Assembly (NCBI GenBank): GCA_009733775.1
Contig: WOGZ01000382.1
Location: 1 to 29,070, forward strand
Direction of reading: 5' to 3'
DNA: 29,070 nt
From: Alectoria sarmentosa
Lineage: Eukaryota > Ascomycota > Lecanoromycetes > Lecanorales > Parmeliaceae
Shown here: positions 11,493-21,386 of the stretch, in pieces
Layout of the letters: the number at the start of each line of letters is the position of its first letter
Position numbering within the stretch: position 1 is the first letter of the stretch
The notes under the pieces: model-generated
Database searches by the model: none
Told to the model about the DNA's origin: nothing
The model's input: only the letters and a program-made list of their open reading frames with translations
Made by a program: the position numbers and the translations under genes

Positions 11493-13987
11493 TCATTCAC
11501 TCACTGCATCCCAAATACGGAAAGCGTCGTCTAAGCTGCCACTGAAATCACCGTGCATGATCCACTCTTGTCCTTTCTTTTTCACTTCGGCCCGAGTACT
11601 CTCCGATGTAGGGTCTGGGTAATTACACAAGTCGTCCAGAAAGTGCATTGTCAAGACTCCGAGAGCGCACGATTGCTCTTGGTAGAATGGCAAGCTGTAC
11701 CAGCATCAGGAAAGAATGTCAGAAAAAGTTCCTCAGGTTATTCAACATACCCGAGAGAGATATCTGCCCAATCGTTACGGTCTCTATCAACAAGTCCCTC
11801 CAAGAACATGGCCGCAACGATCATCTCTAGCAAATCGCGCAGACTTGCGTGCACACTCGACACAATGGAGTGGTACGCAAGCATGTGTCGACTCAAAGGA
11901 CCACTATAGCCCTTGGCCGAATGGCGAATCTTGCCGAGACAGGCAACGCGAGAGACCAGCATGGCATTGCGCTTATCGATATCTGGTCTGACCATCAGCA
12001 ATATTCAATCGTCCGATTCGGACTGCACCGACCTGATCCATTTCCCGGTGCACCACCATATCCTAAGAACATGGTGTCCGGATTGATGAGCTCAAAACGC
12101 ATCAGCTCTACTGCAATTAGCGCAGCCTCTTCCTCGTCTCTCCTCGTGCCTGACGCCGACCAAACAGCTTCCAAGACTTTGCCCCACTCTGTGAGCTGAT
12201 GCTGTTCGTTCAAGTAACCTCGTAATTGAAGCAAGCGCCAAACTGCGTTCGCAAGTATCTCATCACGGTGCTTCAAGAGCTTTGTACAATCAGCGCCTTG
12301 TTTAAACTTCGATGGTTCAAATCTCACCTCCTGTCCAGTCTTCGGCTTTTGCGTGACTGTCTTCGCAGCAAACTCGGGATTCTCCAAGCTCAGGATCGCA
12401 AACGAGAGAGTACCTGCTGGCAAGTCTTCCGTCGAATACTACAATAAAGATTAGCTGAGATAATCACTGCACGTGAACACTCATATACCCCTGCTATGAG
12501 ATTGTTCTTGACGTTCCACTTCGACAACAAGTCGCGAGGAGATGATACATCCCTCATGTTGAATTTTCCCTCGTAGGTGGGATCAAACCAAAGGTTTGTT
12601 GCTATGTCCCTCGAGTGATAATACCGGTGTATTGGCTCAGTCAAAAGCGATAGTGCCTGCCTCCTCAATGGATCTAGCTGAACTTTCACCAGATTTTGAT
12701 AAGGTCGACCATCGCCGCCTGCAAGAGGCTGTATGATAGAGATTTTGCCAGATGTCAACCAGTTGAGGATCCTTGGACGAAGCATACCACGAGAGAGATA
12801 CATGTAGAGTTCTTCGGGCAGACGTAGGCCAACGCATTCATGAGCATCATCGGGAGCATGGTCCTTGTCTAAGATCTCAACATCTCCCTCATCGGTCATA
12901 ACGACGTGGTGTCTAATTCTTGTCAAGGCCCTCTTGTATTGGTCTAGGTAGATCCCTTTTACAGCAGGATCGGTAGAATACTGTGCACACAAGCGCGCAA
13001 CACTACCTCCACATGATATGATCATCTCGACAACGTTACGCATAGTGTACGGTTTTCGATAGACAGTTTCGTTTTCAAGCGGTGGGAAACCGGGGAGAAG
13101 GCCAGAACCAGCCAACATGAGAGAATCGATGAAAACATTCAGAGGTATATTACCGAGCGCTGCAAGACAGTCTCGTCGATCGATCCATTGAAACTTGGAA
13201 AGCTCAAGGATAGGAGACTCCATTTTATTCTTCTCGCCCAGATTTTGGCTATCACTGGCGAAATCGAATTTAATGATGAGCTTGTCAATGCCGAAGCAGA
13301 ATAGCTCCGATGGGCCGTACACGGCGTCGATGAACTGGCTTGGGTGCTTTTCGTAGTATACAAGCTACAGTTGATCAGCATTGCTTGTGTACATGGACCA
13401 GCTAAGCGTACCTGAGCTAGGGCGCTGTAAGGTGCAACTGTGAAAGGGACGCCTTGCTCATGAAGTATTCTTTTCAATATCTCGGACAATGTGGAGGGAT
13501 ACCAGTGACCTGATATACAGCTGAGGACTATTTTCAACGTAGTGAAATTAATCGGCGCATACCTGAAGCCATGAATACATCTCTGGCCTGTTTGCCTTGT
13601 TCGGTTTCATAGAGAGTGAAGGCCTCACTGTCCAATTGCGCAGCTCTTGCGGAGCTGATGACAGGATCACTTCCAACGCCAGAGTCCAAGCCGTTGAAAA
13701 CAAAGTGCAATTTCAATCCAGCATCTTGCAAATGTTTCACGGCGTTGATTACAGTCGACTCGAAAGCCAGGGGAGGCCCTCCCAGGGCGGATAAAAGAGG
13801 ATCTTTGTTCAAGCCATGTATCCAGTAGGTAGCATCGATGCCTATGACACGATCTTGAAGGAATTTAAGATCGAAGGATTTGGCGATACCTTTGTCTGCC
13901 GCCCAGACATCGAAAGCTACGACTGCAGGGAGGTTAGCTTTAACGGCAACTCTTGTCTTGCAAGAGCGAGCTTTGCTTACCACCCAT
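11493..13987 (-). CDS. MKT1: MKT1 homolog, XPG-like post-transcriptional regulator
   Basis: Seven exons (minus strand) join to 726 aa: 13987-13981, 13922-13563, 13509-13412, 13364-12489, 12438-12033, 11982-11751 and 11694-11493. The six introns are 47-58 nt. The start ATG at 13987 is followed by a 7-nt coding piece; after splicing the protein opens MGVVAFDVWAADKG, as in fungal Mkt1. Residues about 1-150 form the XPG/FEN-like N domain (Asp32 in VIGIDATYW; HFVFNGLD; EQGVPFTVAPYSALAQ) and the rest covers the Mkt1 N- and C-type domains (ending DAFRIWDAVSE). Yeast Mkt1 acts in the cytoplasm with Pbp1 on mRNA translation and stability. The XPG motif usually read FDG is FNG here, in line with a non-catalytic domain (inference). 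Intron 5 (12032-11983) has a weak GTCGGT donor but restores frame and a family-like GSDIDKRN junction. About 20 extra residues follow FDFA near residue 191. Divergent from the oxygenase gene, 392 bases away. Confidence 0.92.
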
Positions 13988-14379
13988 CGTCAAGATAAGG
14001 AGATAAGATAAAAGAGATCTAGATAGATGTTACATGGACGGCCTCCACCGAGCGCCCTTCACCTGCTTCAAGGATAAGGTGCGTTCGTAGAATAGGGACA
14101 GGAGTTGTTTGAGGGTTTGAAACATTTCTTTGTACTAGTACCTGTATGGACCTGGCGCTCGGGCGGGACTGACTTTAGGCCCGACGCTAGTGTAAGCCCT
14201 ACCGTACTGAAGGCTGCCTCTGGACAGGACAGCGGCCTACATACATAATATGGGGTACGACCTTTTATTTCTTTTACAGTTGACGGATTTGATGTGCGAC
14301 ATCACTCAGGGCACACAGTCCAGAGCCAAACACCCTACATCTCTCAGTCCGTTGTCTGGATTTGACTCAAGAGGAAAGA
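13988..14379. promoter_or_regulatory. Divergent promoter region, MKT1 / oxygenase
   Basis: This 392-base region must carry both promoters or leaders. Next to the MKT1 start there are three AGATAA motifs (13993-13998, 14001-14006, 14006-14011), matching the HGATAR consensus of fungal GATA factors; being only 6-24 bases from the ATG they may equally be leader sequence (TTATCT on the MKT1 strand). On the MKT1 strand an ATG directly followed by TAA lies at 14035-14030. On the plus strand an ATG at 14292 opens a 32-codon frame ending at 14390, overlapping the oxygenase start. Transcription starts are unknown, so the leader elements are candidates only. Confidence 0.5.
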
Positions 14380-15943
14380 ATGGGTGCTGAGCGGAGCAAC
14401 GGTTCAAGCGCACAGACACAGATCCCAGTCATTGACATATCCGAAGCCAGCGCAGCAGACACAGCAGACCAGCTAGTTGATGCGGTTGCTCGATATGGCT
14501 TCGTATTTGTCAGAGGTGAAGGACTGGGGTTCACGAGGCAGATTCTTGACAATGCCTTTGCATTGGTAAGGCCGAAGCGCTTCCTAGATAGATAGACGAT
14601 TCTAACGATGGGGATAGTCGCAGAAATTCTTCTCGTCAGCCAGGGAAGAGAAAGAAGAATGTGCTATCCAAGCCAACGTAAAACCCCTTCCGCTGGGATC
14701 TTCCCTGTAATGGAGCCCCTCTCTCATATCCTGCTAGAATATCGGTTGGTCGTCAATGCACTCAGAAACCTTAGATCCAAACCAAAAGGTACCTGGGTTT
14801 TTCAACCGTGCAAGACCTCGCTGACCTCTCTATAGAGGGGAGACTTTAAAGAGTTCTCTTCCAAAATTCCGGGGGCCACTACCGTAATGACTGACTGTTG
14901 TTGACTAGAGCAATGAACTTCGGCGAATTCTCCGATGGCAATGCACAACAGCCTTTACCGCCATCTCTTGCTTCAAATGAAGCTGAGCTAAATCATTTTA
15001 GAGTGCTTTGTCATGAGCTCTGCATCAGGCTCCTACGCCTCTTTGCTTTTGGCCTCAAAGTACGTGACTGCGCTTGGCTCCTTGACTTTCTCCCGCCTGA
15101 CTAGACTCAGATCGATCCAAATGAAGGTGGCAAGTATTGGTTCTCGTCTCGGCATGATCCATCTCAGGGCTCTTCCGGTAGCATACTTCGGTTGCTCCAT
15201 GTATGTGCGTCCCTATGGGCAATGGGGAAAAGCTAACACCGAAGCGTGTCAGTATCCCGCAGTCAAAACCGATGAGTTCGATTTAGATACTACCGTCGAC
15301 ATCAGAGCCGGAGCCCACAGTGATTATGGTAACCGCCGGTGGTTCAGATGATTCAAAGGCAAGAATTCACTGAATTCCCAGGTTCCCTCACCCTCCTTTT
15401 CCAGCGCGCCTCCCAATCAGGCCTTGAGATCCTTACCCCAAGATCGTCCTGGTCTCCCGTACCTGTACATCCACCTGGCACAGAAGACGACTCCTTTCCA
15501 CCGTACGTATATTCGGTTTCCATTTTCCTCTTTCGGACCAAAAAATGAGTCTTAAGATATGTCGTGAGAGTGTCTACTCTGTAGACATGTTCCAGGGGCT
15601 CAATACCCCCCTCAGATAGGCAATACTGATTCTGAATTCATAACCCAGCATCCTCGTCAACATCGGTGATTTGATGCATTTCTGGACGAATGGATTGCTT
15701 AAAAGTACCGTTCACCGAGTTGTCTTCCCAGAAGGGGAGAGCAAAGATAGATATAGTATAGCATACTTTTGCCATCCTTTGGACCATATCGAGATAGAAG
15801 CCGTCCCAAGTGACATGATACAGGACAGGAAAACGGAAAATAGGCAGCACCGTGTGGAGAAGGTGACCGCCGAGGGCTATCTGAAGAAGAGGCTCGCGGA
15901 GACGTACGGGTGGGGGAAACAGCAGTCGCCAGCGCGAGACTAG
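14380..15943 (+). CDS. 2-oxoglutarate/Fe(II)-dependent oxygenase (isopenicillin N synthase-like)
   Basis: Nine exons join to 348 aa: 14380-14565, 14618-14677, 14738-14788, 14836-14852, 14909-15059, 15111-15200, 15253-15328, 15382-15502 and 15649-15943. Introns are 47-60 nt except the last (146 nt). The N-terminal DIOX_N-like part starts with QIPVIDIS (residues about 15-22). The jelly-roll oxygenase core has the iron ligands His207 and Asp209 (AGAHSDYGSLTLLFQ) and His273 (STVHRVVF), and the 2-oxoglutarate-binding Arg285-x-Ser287 (DRYSIAYF). The enzyme should couple oxidation of a small molecule to decarboxylation of 2-oxoglutarate; no signal peptide is visible, so probably cytosolic. The substrate cannot be told. 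The family includes plant and fungal enzymes of secondary metabolism and many uncharacterised fungal proteins. Exon 4 is only 17 nt; its donor (GTTCTC) is weak, but the product reads RGDFKEAMNFGEF as expected. I chose ATG 14380; an in-frame TTG lies at 14362. No tailoring genes flank it. Confidence 0.9.
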
Positions 15944-16642
15944 CGAATCGGTTGAACGAGCTTCTAACTGGACACATTCAGATGTCCAGTTTTCGGGACT
16001 TTGATTGAAATTTGGGTCTCAAACCTGCTGTGTACTCTTGTGAATTCACATTAGAGCATATCCTGTATAAACATCCAGAGAAAGAGCAGATTATTTGGAA
16101 GGCTGTGCCAACTATAGCGCGCTGTATAGGATGAGGGCCATACGATAGTAAATACAGCATTCGTAAGTGAAAGAAACCTTTTGAGCCGCAACTAAACAAT
16201 TGCTGCCCTCCGCAGACTTCCACACTCTGTATTGGTCATGCAGCCTGGAGCGTGGGGTATGTATCATGTGGGAGGTCATCATGGACGGACAGTGTCAGGC
16301 ATGCAAACGCTAACAATATGATTCAAACGCCGAGTCTTTTCCGTGAGACTATCAATCAGCCGTTGACCGCTGGTGAGGAGCACAGAAAGTTCGTGAAAAG
16401 TTTGCCGGGTAACATGGATCATGAGATTTTGGGGAATATTGAAGTCGTTTCATGATGCTTGGTATAGCGTGTCGCTGATGAGAAGATAGTGCCGTAAAGG
16501 AAAGACTCGTGAATGCCCGATCACCCGCATCTAACGCCCTGGGGCTCAAGAAAAACCGCTCGCAACACTGGATGCCGCTAACTTCGAGAGGGAGACCGAA
16601 CGCAATCGAGAGCAAAGGAGACCGGGAGGAGTGAGGACTAGG
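15944..16642. other. Convergent 3' intergenic region
   Basis: This is the space between the stop codons of the oxygenase (plus) and samB (minus). It should hold both 3' UTRs and terminators. I see no family-like open frame, RNA gene or repeat. Open frames of 67-87 codons on either strand look random. Confidence 0.55.
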
Positions 16643-18746
16643 TCACTGCGCTGCTACTTGACACCAATGTCGATGATAAACCTTTGACATTTTAAAGTCA
16701 GCATGTCCTTTTCGGAGCCATAGTTGAGTAAAAAGACAGCGTTGTGGGAATGAAGTGAGGGGATGGGCCCCCCTATATATGCTTTGTGGCTCAGAATTCT
16801 CAACCAGCTCGGAGACGATAAGTTCGAGATGTACATACCCAAGCATTTTTCTGGCACTCTTTGCTGCAGTATTTTGTCCGGCGGCAGCGACGGCACTTGG
16901 CAAATTGACGAGTCCATTGCTCCCACCTCCCGCACTCATAATAAGCACACTGGCGTATGCCGCCACGAGCGTCGTCCTTACGGCATAAGTTTCGCATCAC
17001 CACGCCAGCCCAATGCTGCATATCTTGTGAGTGATGGCGGACGGTAAATTTCTCAACAAGCGGGAATATGTTGAAGTCGTCTGGAAGCAAATACTCCTCT
17101 TCGTCAGACACATCAATTTCCTGGCAATCGCTCGTATTGTTCTCATCCAAAGCATTCAGGTTGTTGCCAATCTTCAACTTAGGAACAAGATGAGATTGTT
17201 GAAAATACGTTCTGAGATTACAATATTTGGATACGTAGGCAAGAAGCTGTAGCGACATCAACACGTCCTCATCCCGTGGGGTGGCGGCTAAGATGCCTGG
17301 AGGAGCAGATCGGTCGAGAAGATAGCGTGCGTGAGTGTTCTGTGCCAGAGCTTGGTTTGCTACGTTCACAACGCCCATTGGTTGTGGAGCTTGTGGAAAG
17401 CCGATGTTGTTGTTGGTCGGAGTCACGTTGGCATTTATGATGCTTCCATCATTGGCAGACGGATGGGTGATGTTGAAAGTTTGCGCTTCTTGACCTTCCG
17501 AAACAGCAGTTGGGGCTGTGAGACCTAACGTTGTGGTGACAGCATCAAGCATTGGATCCTCGTCTCCAGCTTCCTGAATATCCACAGTTGCTTGAATGTC
17601 TAACATGGGATCATCAAGGTTCTCGTTGGTCCCAGACGCTTCAGAGACTGCTTCATCCCCATTGGCATCATCAGAATCACCGGAGTTAGACTGCTGTTGG
17701 CGTACAGAGGGTCTTCGTCTATCCCTGGTACCACGCATTGGTGGACGTATGGATGGTGCATTCGGAGTGGTTGGAGATTCTGGCTGCGAAGTGATGCCTG
17801 TCTGGAGAGCAGGCAGAGCAGGTAACATAGATGGTAGTCGGTCAACGTCGCGCACGGGGCGAAGTCCGAATCCGTCACCCGGTTCCATTGGGGGTACAGC
17901 AGCGGCTATTGAGTGCATCGAGTTATGTCTGCTACCGCTGGTTGTCCCTCCATGAACATGGTGTCTACCGTCTTGACTCCTGTGATGGTAATGGTGGTGG
18001 TGGTGGTGATGATGATGGTGGTGATGACGCGTAAATGTAGTCCGCTCCGGGGTCGTGATCGTCGCAAATTGAGGCAGCGTTGGAGTCAGGTCCATAGCCG
18101 TGGCGTCTGGAGGCTGATGCGGGTGATTTTGCTGTTGCTGCTCGAAAATCGGTGGAGACAAAGGCTGTGGAATTTCTATTGCTGGTGGAGGCTCATGACG
18201 ACGAAAGGGTCTGCTATCGGGCAACACATTGACCCGTTCAAGAAAAGGTTGCCGTTCGAAATTGCCTGTAGGAGAGGCTATGACATTCTGCTGGCCTTTC
18301 CGTGGTTGTGGAATTGGCAAGGGTGTCCGTCTTTTTGCTTCGTTTTCGGCCCTTTCCCGACACTTGTCAATGACCTTGATATAGTTGTCAAGTATCGTTG
18401 CGATCACCGGTACCATGTCAGCTTCGACGACCCTTGTTCGAACGCTTTCTGAACCACGGACACCAATGTTGACAACACATTGAAAAGCTAGATTCCATTT
18501 CCACATCTCCATCATTTCCTGGCTCCTTCCCTGCTTGAGTATGCATACTAGCCTTTCCACACCGCCATCGATGGTGAGGATGTCTCTTATCCTCGCAGAA
18601 GATGTCGTGAGGTATGCAAGATGGTTGAGCGAATTGATCAATGGCAGGGTTGATGTGCAGTCGAGAGCCCGACGGTCGTATAGGGCGGTAGTAATGCCTA
18701 CGGACGCTTTATTGACATTTGGGATACTGAAGTTGACTTCCCTCAT
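16643..18746 (-). CDS. samB: SamB/Mub1-type MYND zinc-finger protein
   Basis: Two exons (18746-16839 and 16681-16643, intron 157 nt with a GCTGAC branch-like site) give 648 aa. The N terminus, beginning MREVNFSIPNVNK, matches the conserved armadillo-like region of SamB/Mub1 (to about residue 150). The middle is low-complexity, rich in Pro, Gln and Ser, with 12 consecutive His near residues 241-252. The C terminus is a MYND finger: CAYYEC, CRRC, C-x5-C, C-x3-C, then H-x3-C from VYHRHWC. The last exon supplies the final His and Cys ligands. In Aspergillus nidulans SamB affects hyphal polarity and the timing of asexual development; yeast Mub1 works with the ubiquitin ligase Ubr2 in degradation of Rpn4. 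The role here is by homology. Without splicing, the frame would stop after a short unrelated tail (ending RLRAG) and miss two zinc ligands. The start is the first in-frame ATG of the conserved sequence. Confidence 0.93.
17981..18026 (-). repeat. CAC/CAT repeat coding poly-histidine in samB
   Basis: On the minus strand twelve consecutive His codons (mixed CAC and CAT) are followed by Tyr, His, His. The codon mixture shows it is not a pure triplet microsatellite. It lies in the disordered middle of the SamB homolog. Confidence 0.9.
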
Positions 18747-19080
18747 GGTGACTAGGTTTGGAAATGTTCACGGCGACTGGAGGGGTCGTTGGATTGGTGT
18801 GGCGCTTGGGATAAGGGAGAATGAACCGACTTGATGGAAATGAGGGGGTCGAGAGCAATGCGGGTCGAAAACAGACACGAGTTGGCGACTTTCTGCAGAT
18901 AATGTATGTTGTTGAGCGATGCTTCGTGCTGTTGTGAAGTAGAGGCTCTGTCAAAGGCAGATATTCAGACGGTGTTTGCTGCTGCCATGTCGACGAAAGA
19001 AATCTCGATCAATAAGCAGAGAGAGAGAGAGAGGCAATACCGCTCGGGAAGAGTGCACGCGCTGCTCCGCTGATTCTTAA

Positions 19081-19120
19081 GCAAAGCAGCGCAAAGCAAA
19101 GCAATGCAACGCAATGCAAA
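19081..19120. repeat. Imperfect pentamer array (GCAAA/GCAAT/GCAAC)
   Basis: A run of GCAA-based pentamers with single-base variants lies about 335 bases upstream of the samB start. A GA dinucleotide run precedes it at 19019-19033. These are simple repeats with no evident coding. Confidence 0.7.
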
Positions 19121-19650
19121 GAGGTAGTAGAGCCGAGGCGAAAGAGGAGTAAATTTCTTTCAGAGCACGATGTTATTGATGGAGAAGGGGGATGAATTTA
19201 ATAATGGAGAAATGGTAGTCGAGAGTTTGCGGCAGGAGATTTGCTTTAGCGCGCTCTCAGAGTACTCCGCTACGGTATTCCAATGTCGTCTCGATCGATA
19301 CTCATACGTTCTCGAAGGCAGACGCCCCATCCTTTTTTGTCTCAGGTGCCTCTCGACATCGGTGAGAATTTTTACTTAATTTTTTTCTTATCTTCATTGG
19401 TGCATTCAGACTTCTGATGTCTATTCGCTTTACTTAGTCCACCAGACACCTACCTAGCTCGATTGTCTCCTCTCGTTAAGGATACTCTGTAAGTGAAAAA
19501 GATCGATTCCTTGCAGTTGCCAGTGCCTTAATCTGCAGACACTGAGCATTTATCTCCTTTTCCCGTTTCTCGCGTGGGGAACAAATGTGTGTCAATCAAC
19601 CGCAAAATATACAGCTTTTCAACAGCCTTGCGTCGTAGTCTTGGGCGCAA

Positions 19651-20169
19651 ATGTCTAGGGCATATGCTTTGCAACCCATGGACAATCATTGCCCCCATAG
19701 TCACATTTCATTGTACCGCCAGTTGCTGAGGCACGCGATGCTCCTTGACGACTGGAAGAAGACCACGAAGACCCTTAGGAATACCCTGTCGCTCAATGAC
19801 AGCCGGGTTTGCTACACTGCATTCTCGAGAGAAGCAAGAACAGTGGAAGGGAGTAGAATACGTCTGAACACTGCAGTCCTTCTCGACTATTCCAGCTTTC
19901 AATCCATGTCCCTGTGCTCCAACGTATCAATCCACGCTTTCATCCGGTTACTCAGTGGGCGCCAGATGCTCATCGTTCCAATACTTGGACATGCCAGTAC
20001 AATCTTAAACGAAGCCCTGTCCTGTTGCAGAGACTCGCAGCTTATGGTGGAACGCGCAAGACTCCAGCGAGACACTGCATGGGCTGGAAGAGCGACTCTC
20101 ATTGGCCGAATGGACGTCAATTCGAAAGGTCAATCCGTCATGGTCGAACTTCAGAACGTGGGGAGATGA
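19651..20169 (+). other. Unassigned open frame, 172 codons
   Basis: An ATG-initiated frame without introns runs for 172 codons between samB and the G-beta gene. The predicted protein is basic and cysteine-containing, and resembles nothing I recognise; no signal peptide or clear domain is visible. Other frames and the opposite strand are also open for 60-140 codons here, which argues against strong coding signal. It could be an orphan gene, an unspliced piece of a longer gene, or chance. Confidence 0.2.
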
Positions 20170-21150
20170 TCATGCACGATGCACATGCTTGCTCTTCTAG
20201 ATATCACAATTCATTTCAGACGTTCCATCAGTTGTCTTTCTCGGGACCCGTGTTGCTGTTGCAAGTGGGGGAAGGTGTCCCATACGAAGATCAGGCAAGG
20301 GCACATTCAGATGGAGCTCTCTTTAGAAATCACAACAGAAGTACCTAAAGCGGAGATGAGAAGGCGTCAGAAATTTGCAGTCTTGTGGCCGTCAGAGCTT
20401 GTGGAAGAGGTCTTGGATGAAAGGAACGAGGGAAGCCGTTGACGAAAGAGAGGCGGAACCTAAGTACAAGGTAGCTGGAAAGTGGAAGACGGTAAATTGT
20501 AGATCCCATCATCGAGGCTCGGACCCATGGTCCCGCCCTTTTAATTTCATTGGTCTTCCTTCCGGTTTCTATTTTGGCTGTCAATGGGCAATTGGCATGC
20601 AGGAGAAGCGGCTAAGGCACTTGGTGGGATGATTATCGAGGACCAGGCTCTCAGGCTTTCTACCGTGTCGCCTCGCTCGGAAGCTCGTAGAAAATGACTT
20701 TCCTTACTCTACCTACACCGGAATACGAGTATGCCTTCTTATTAATGCCCATGATAACTTCTTTATCACGTTGATTCCCCGCCTGCTAGGTAGACTCGCA
20801 TATTGAGTTGCCTTGAGGCTTTTGGTCGTGAGAACGACAATCACAACAATCACAACAACCACCGCAGCTAATAATCGGAGGAAATAATATAGTGAAAGGT
20901 GGGAAGGGGAAAAGGCTGGTACTGGCAGTCCCTCATCTTACTCACACTTACCTTACAGTACTTGACGACTTTTAGAGCCTCGGCTAGGTGCGCTAGTTTT
21001 GCACCCAATTGGAACTCCCGCCCTGCTCCCTTCCTTCTGGAAACGACGCAAGTCGCAAAACCCACTTCTTGACTGACTACTACCCCAACCCACCCGAACC
21101 ACGTAACGAGCAGTCAGCGACAGCAGACATCGTCACCCTGCCTGCACTTT

Positions 21151-21201
21151 CAAAGACAAAGACAAAGACAAAGACATACCTAGCCATAGCCATAGCCATA
21201 G
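21151..21201 (+). repeat. Hexamer repeats in the probable G-beta leader
   Basis: CAAAGA is repeated four times at 21151-21174, followed at 21183-21200 by three copies of GCCATA. Both have a 6-base period. They lie 190-240 bases before the G-beta ATG in an ATG-free, probably transcribed leader (leader status is inferred). Confidence 0.7.
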
Positions 21202-21386
21202 TCAAAAGACCTCTTCCAGTCTCAGCTTTCCCTATCTGTGTTGTGGTCGCAATTTGTCGGGGCCGTGAACCTGGTGGTGGCCTTTCAAACCCTTTACTGT
21301 TCCCTCCACTCCCATCCCACCAATCACGGTCATTGTGTCCTCATATCGCAAAAACGTCTCCTTCGCAAGGATAGTCGCTTTCAGCA

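Larger units (their letters stand above)
18747..21386. promoter_or_regulatory. 2.6-kb divergent region between samB and the G-beta gene
   Basis: The region contains the promoters and leaders of both flanking genes. No gene family is recognisable. Noted elements: a GA run (19019-19033), a GCAAA-like pentamer array (19081-19120), a 172-codon plus-strand open frame of unknown status (19651-20169), a CCAATTGG palindrome (21005-21012), a CCAAT (21320-21324), and hexamer repeats just before the G-beta start. On the plus strand the last ATG before the G-beta start is at 20751, leaving 633 bases free of ATG. Confidence 0.5.

Noticed and set aside
11049..11534. 161-codon plus-strand frame left of MKT1
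   Set aside because: Starts at TTG, matches no family, and its end is antisense to the MKT1 last exon.
11983..12032. Apparent frameshift in MKT1 near 12001
   Set aside because: A 50-nt intron with GT..AG ends restores the frame and gives a family-like junction, so a pseudogene call is not needed.
12309..12320. GGTTCAAATC, like a tRNA B box
   Set aside because: It lies inside MKT1 coding sequence and no A box or cloverleaf fits around it.
13185..13255. Possible unannotated intron at the MKT1 exon 4 insertion (GTGATAG near 13255)
   Set aside because: No acceptor gives a consistent phase with the conserved FQWIDRRDC sequence that follows, so I keep it as coding.
17913..18452. 179-codon plus-strand frame across samB
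   Set aside because: Antisense shadow of the conserved SamB coding sequence; its repeats are the complement of the poly-His tract.
21009..21374. 121-codon frame directly upstream of G-beta
   Set aside because: Begins at TTG, lacks any ATG, and repeats of Lys-Thr and Ala-Ile come from the hexamer repeats; better explained as leader.
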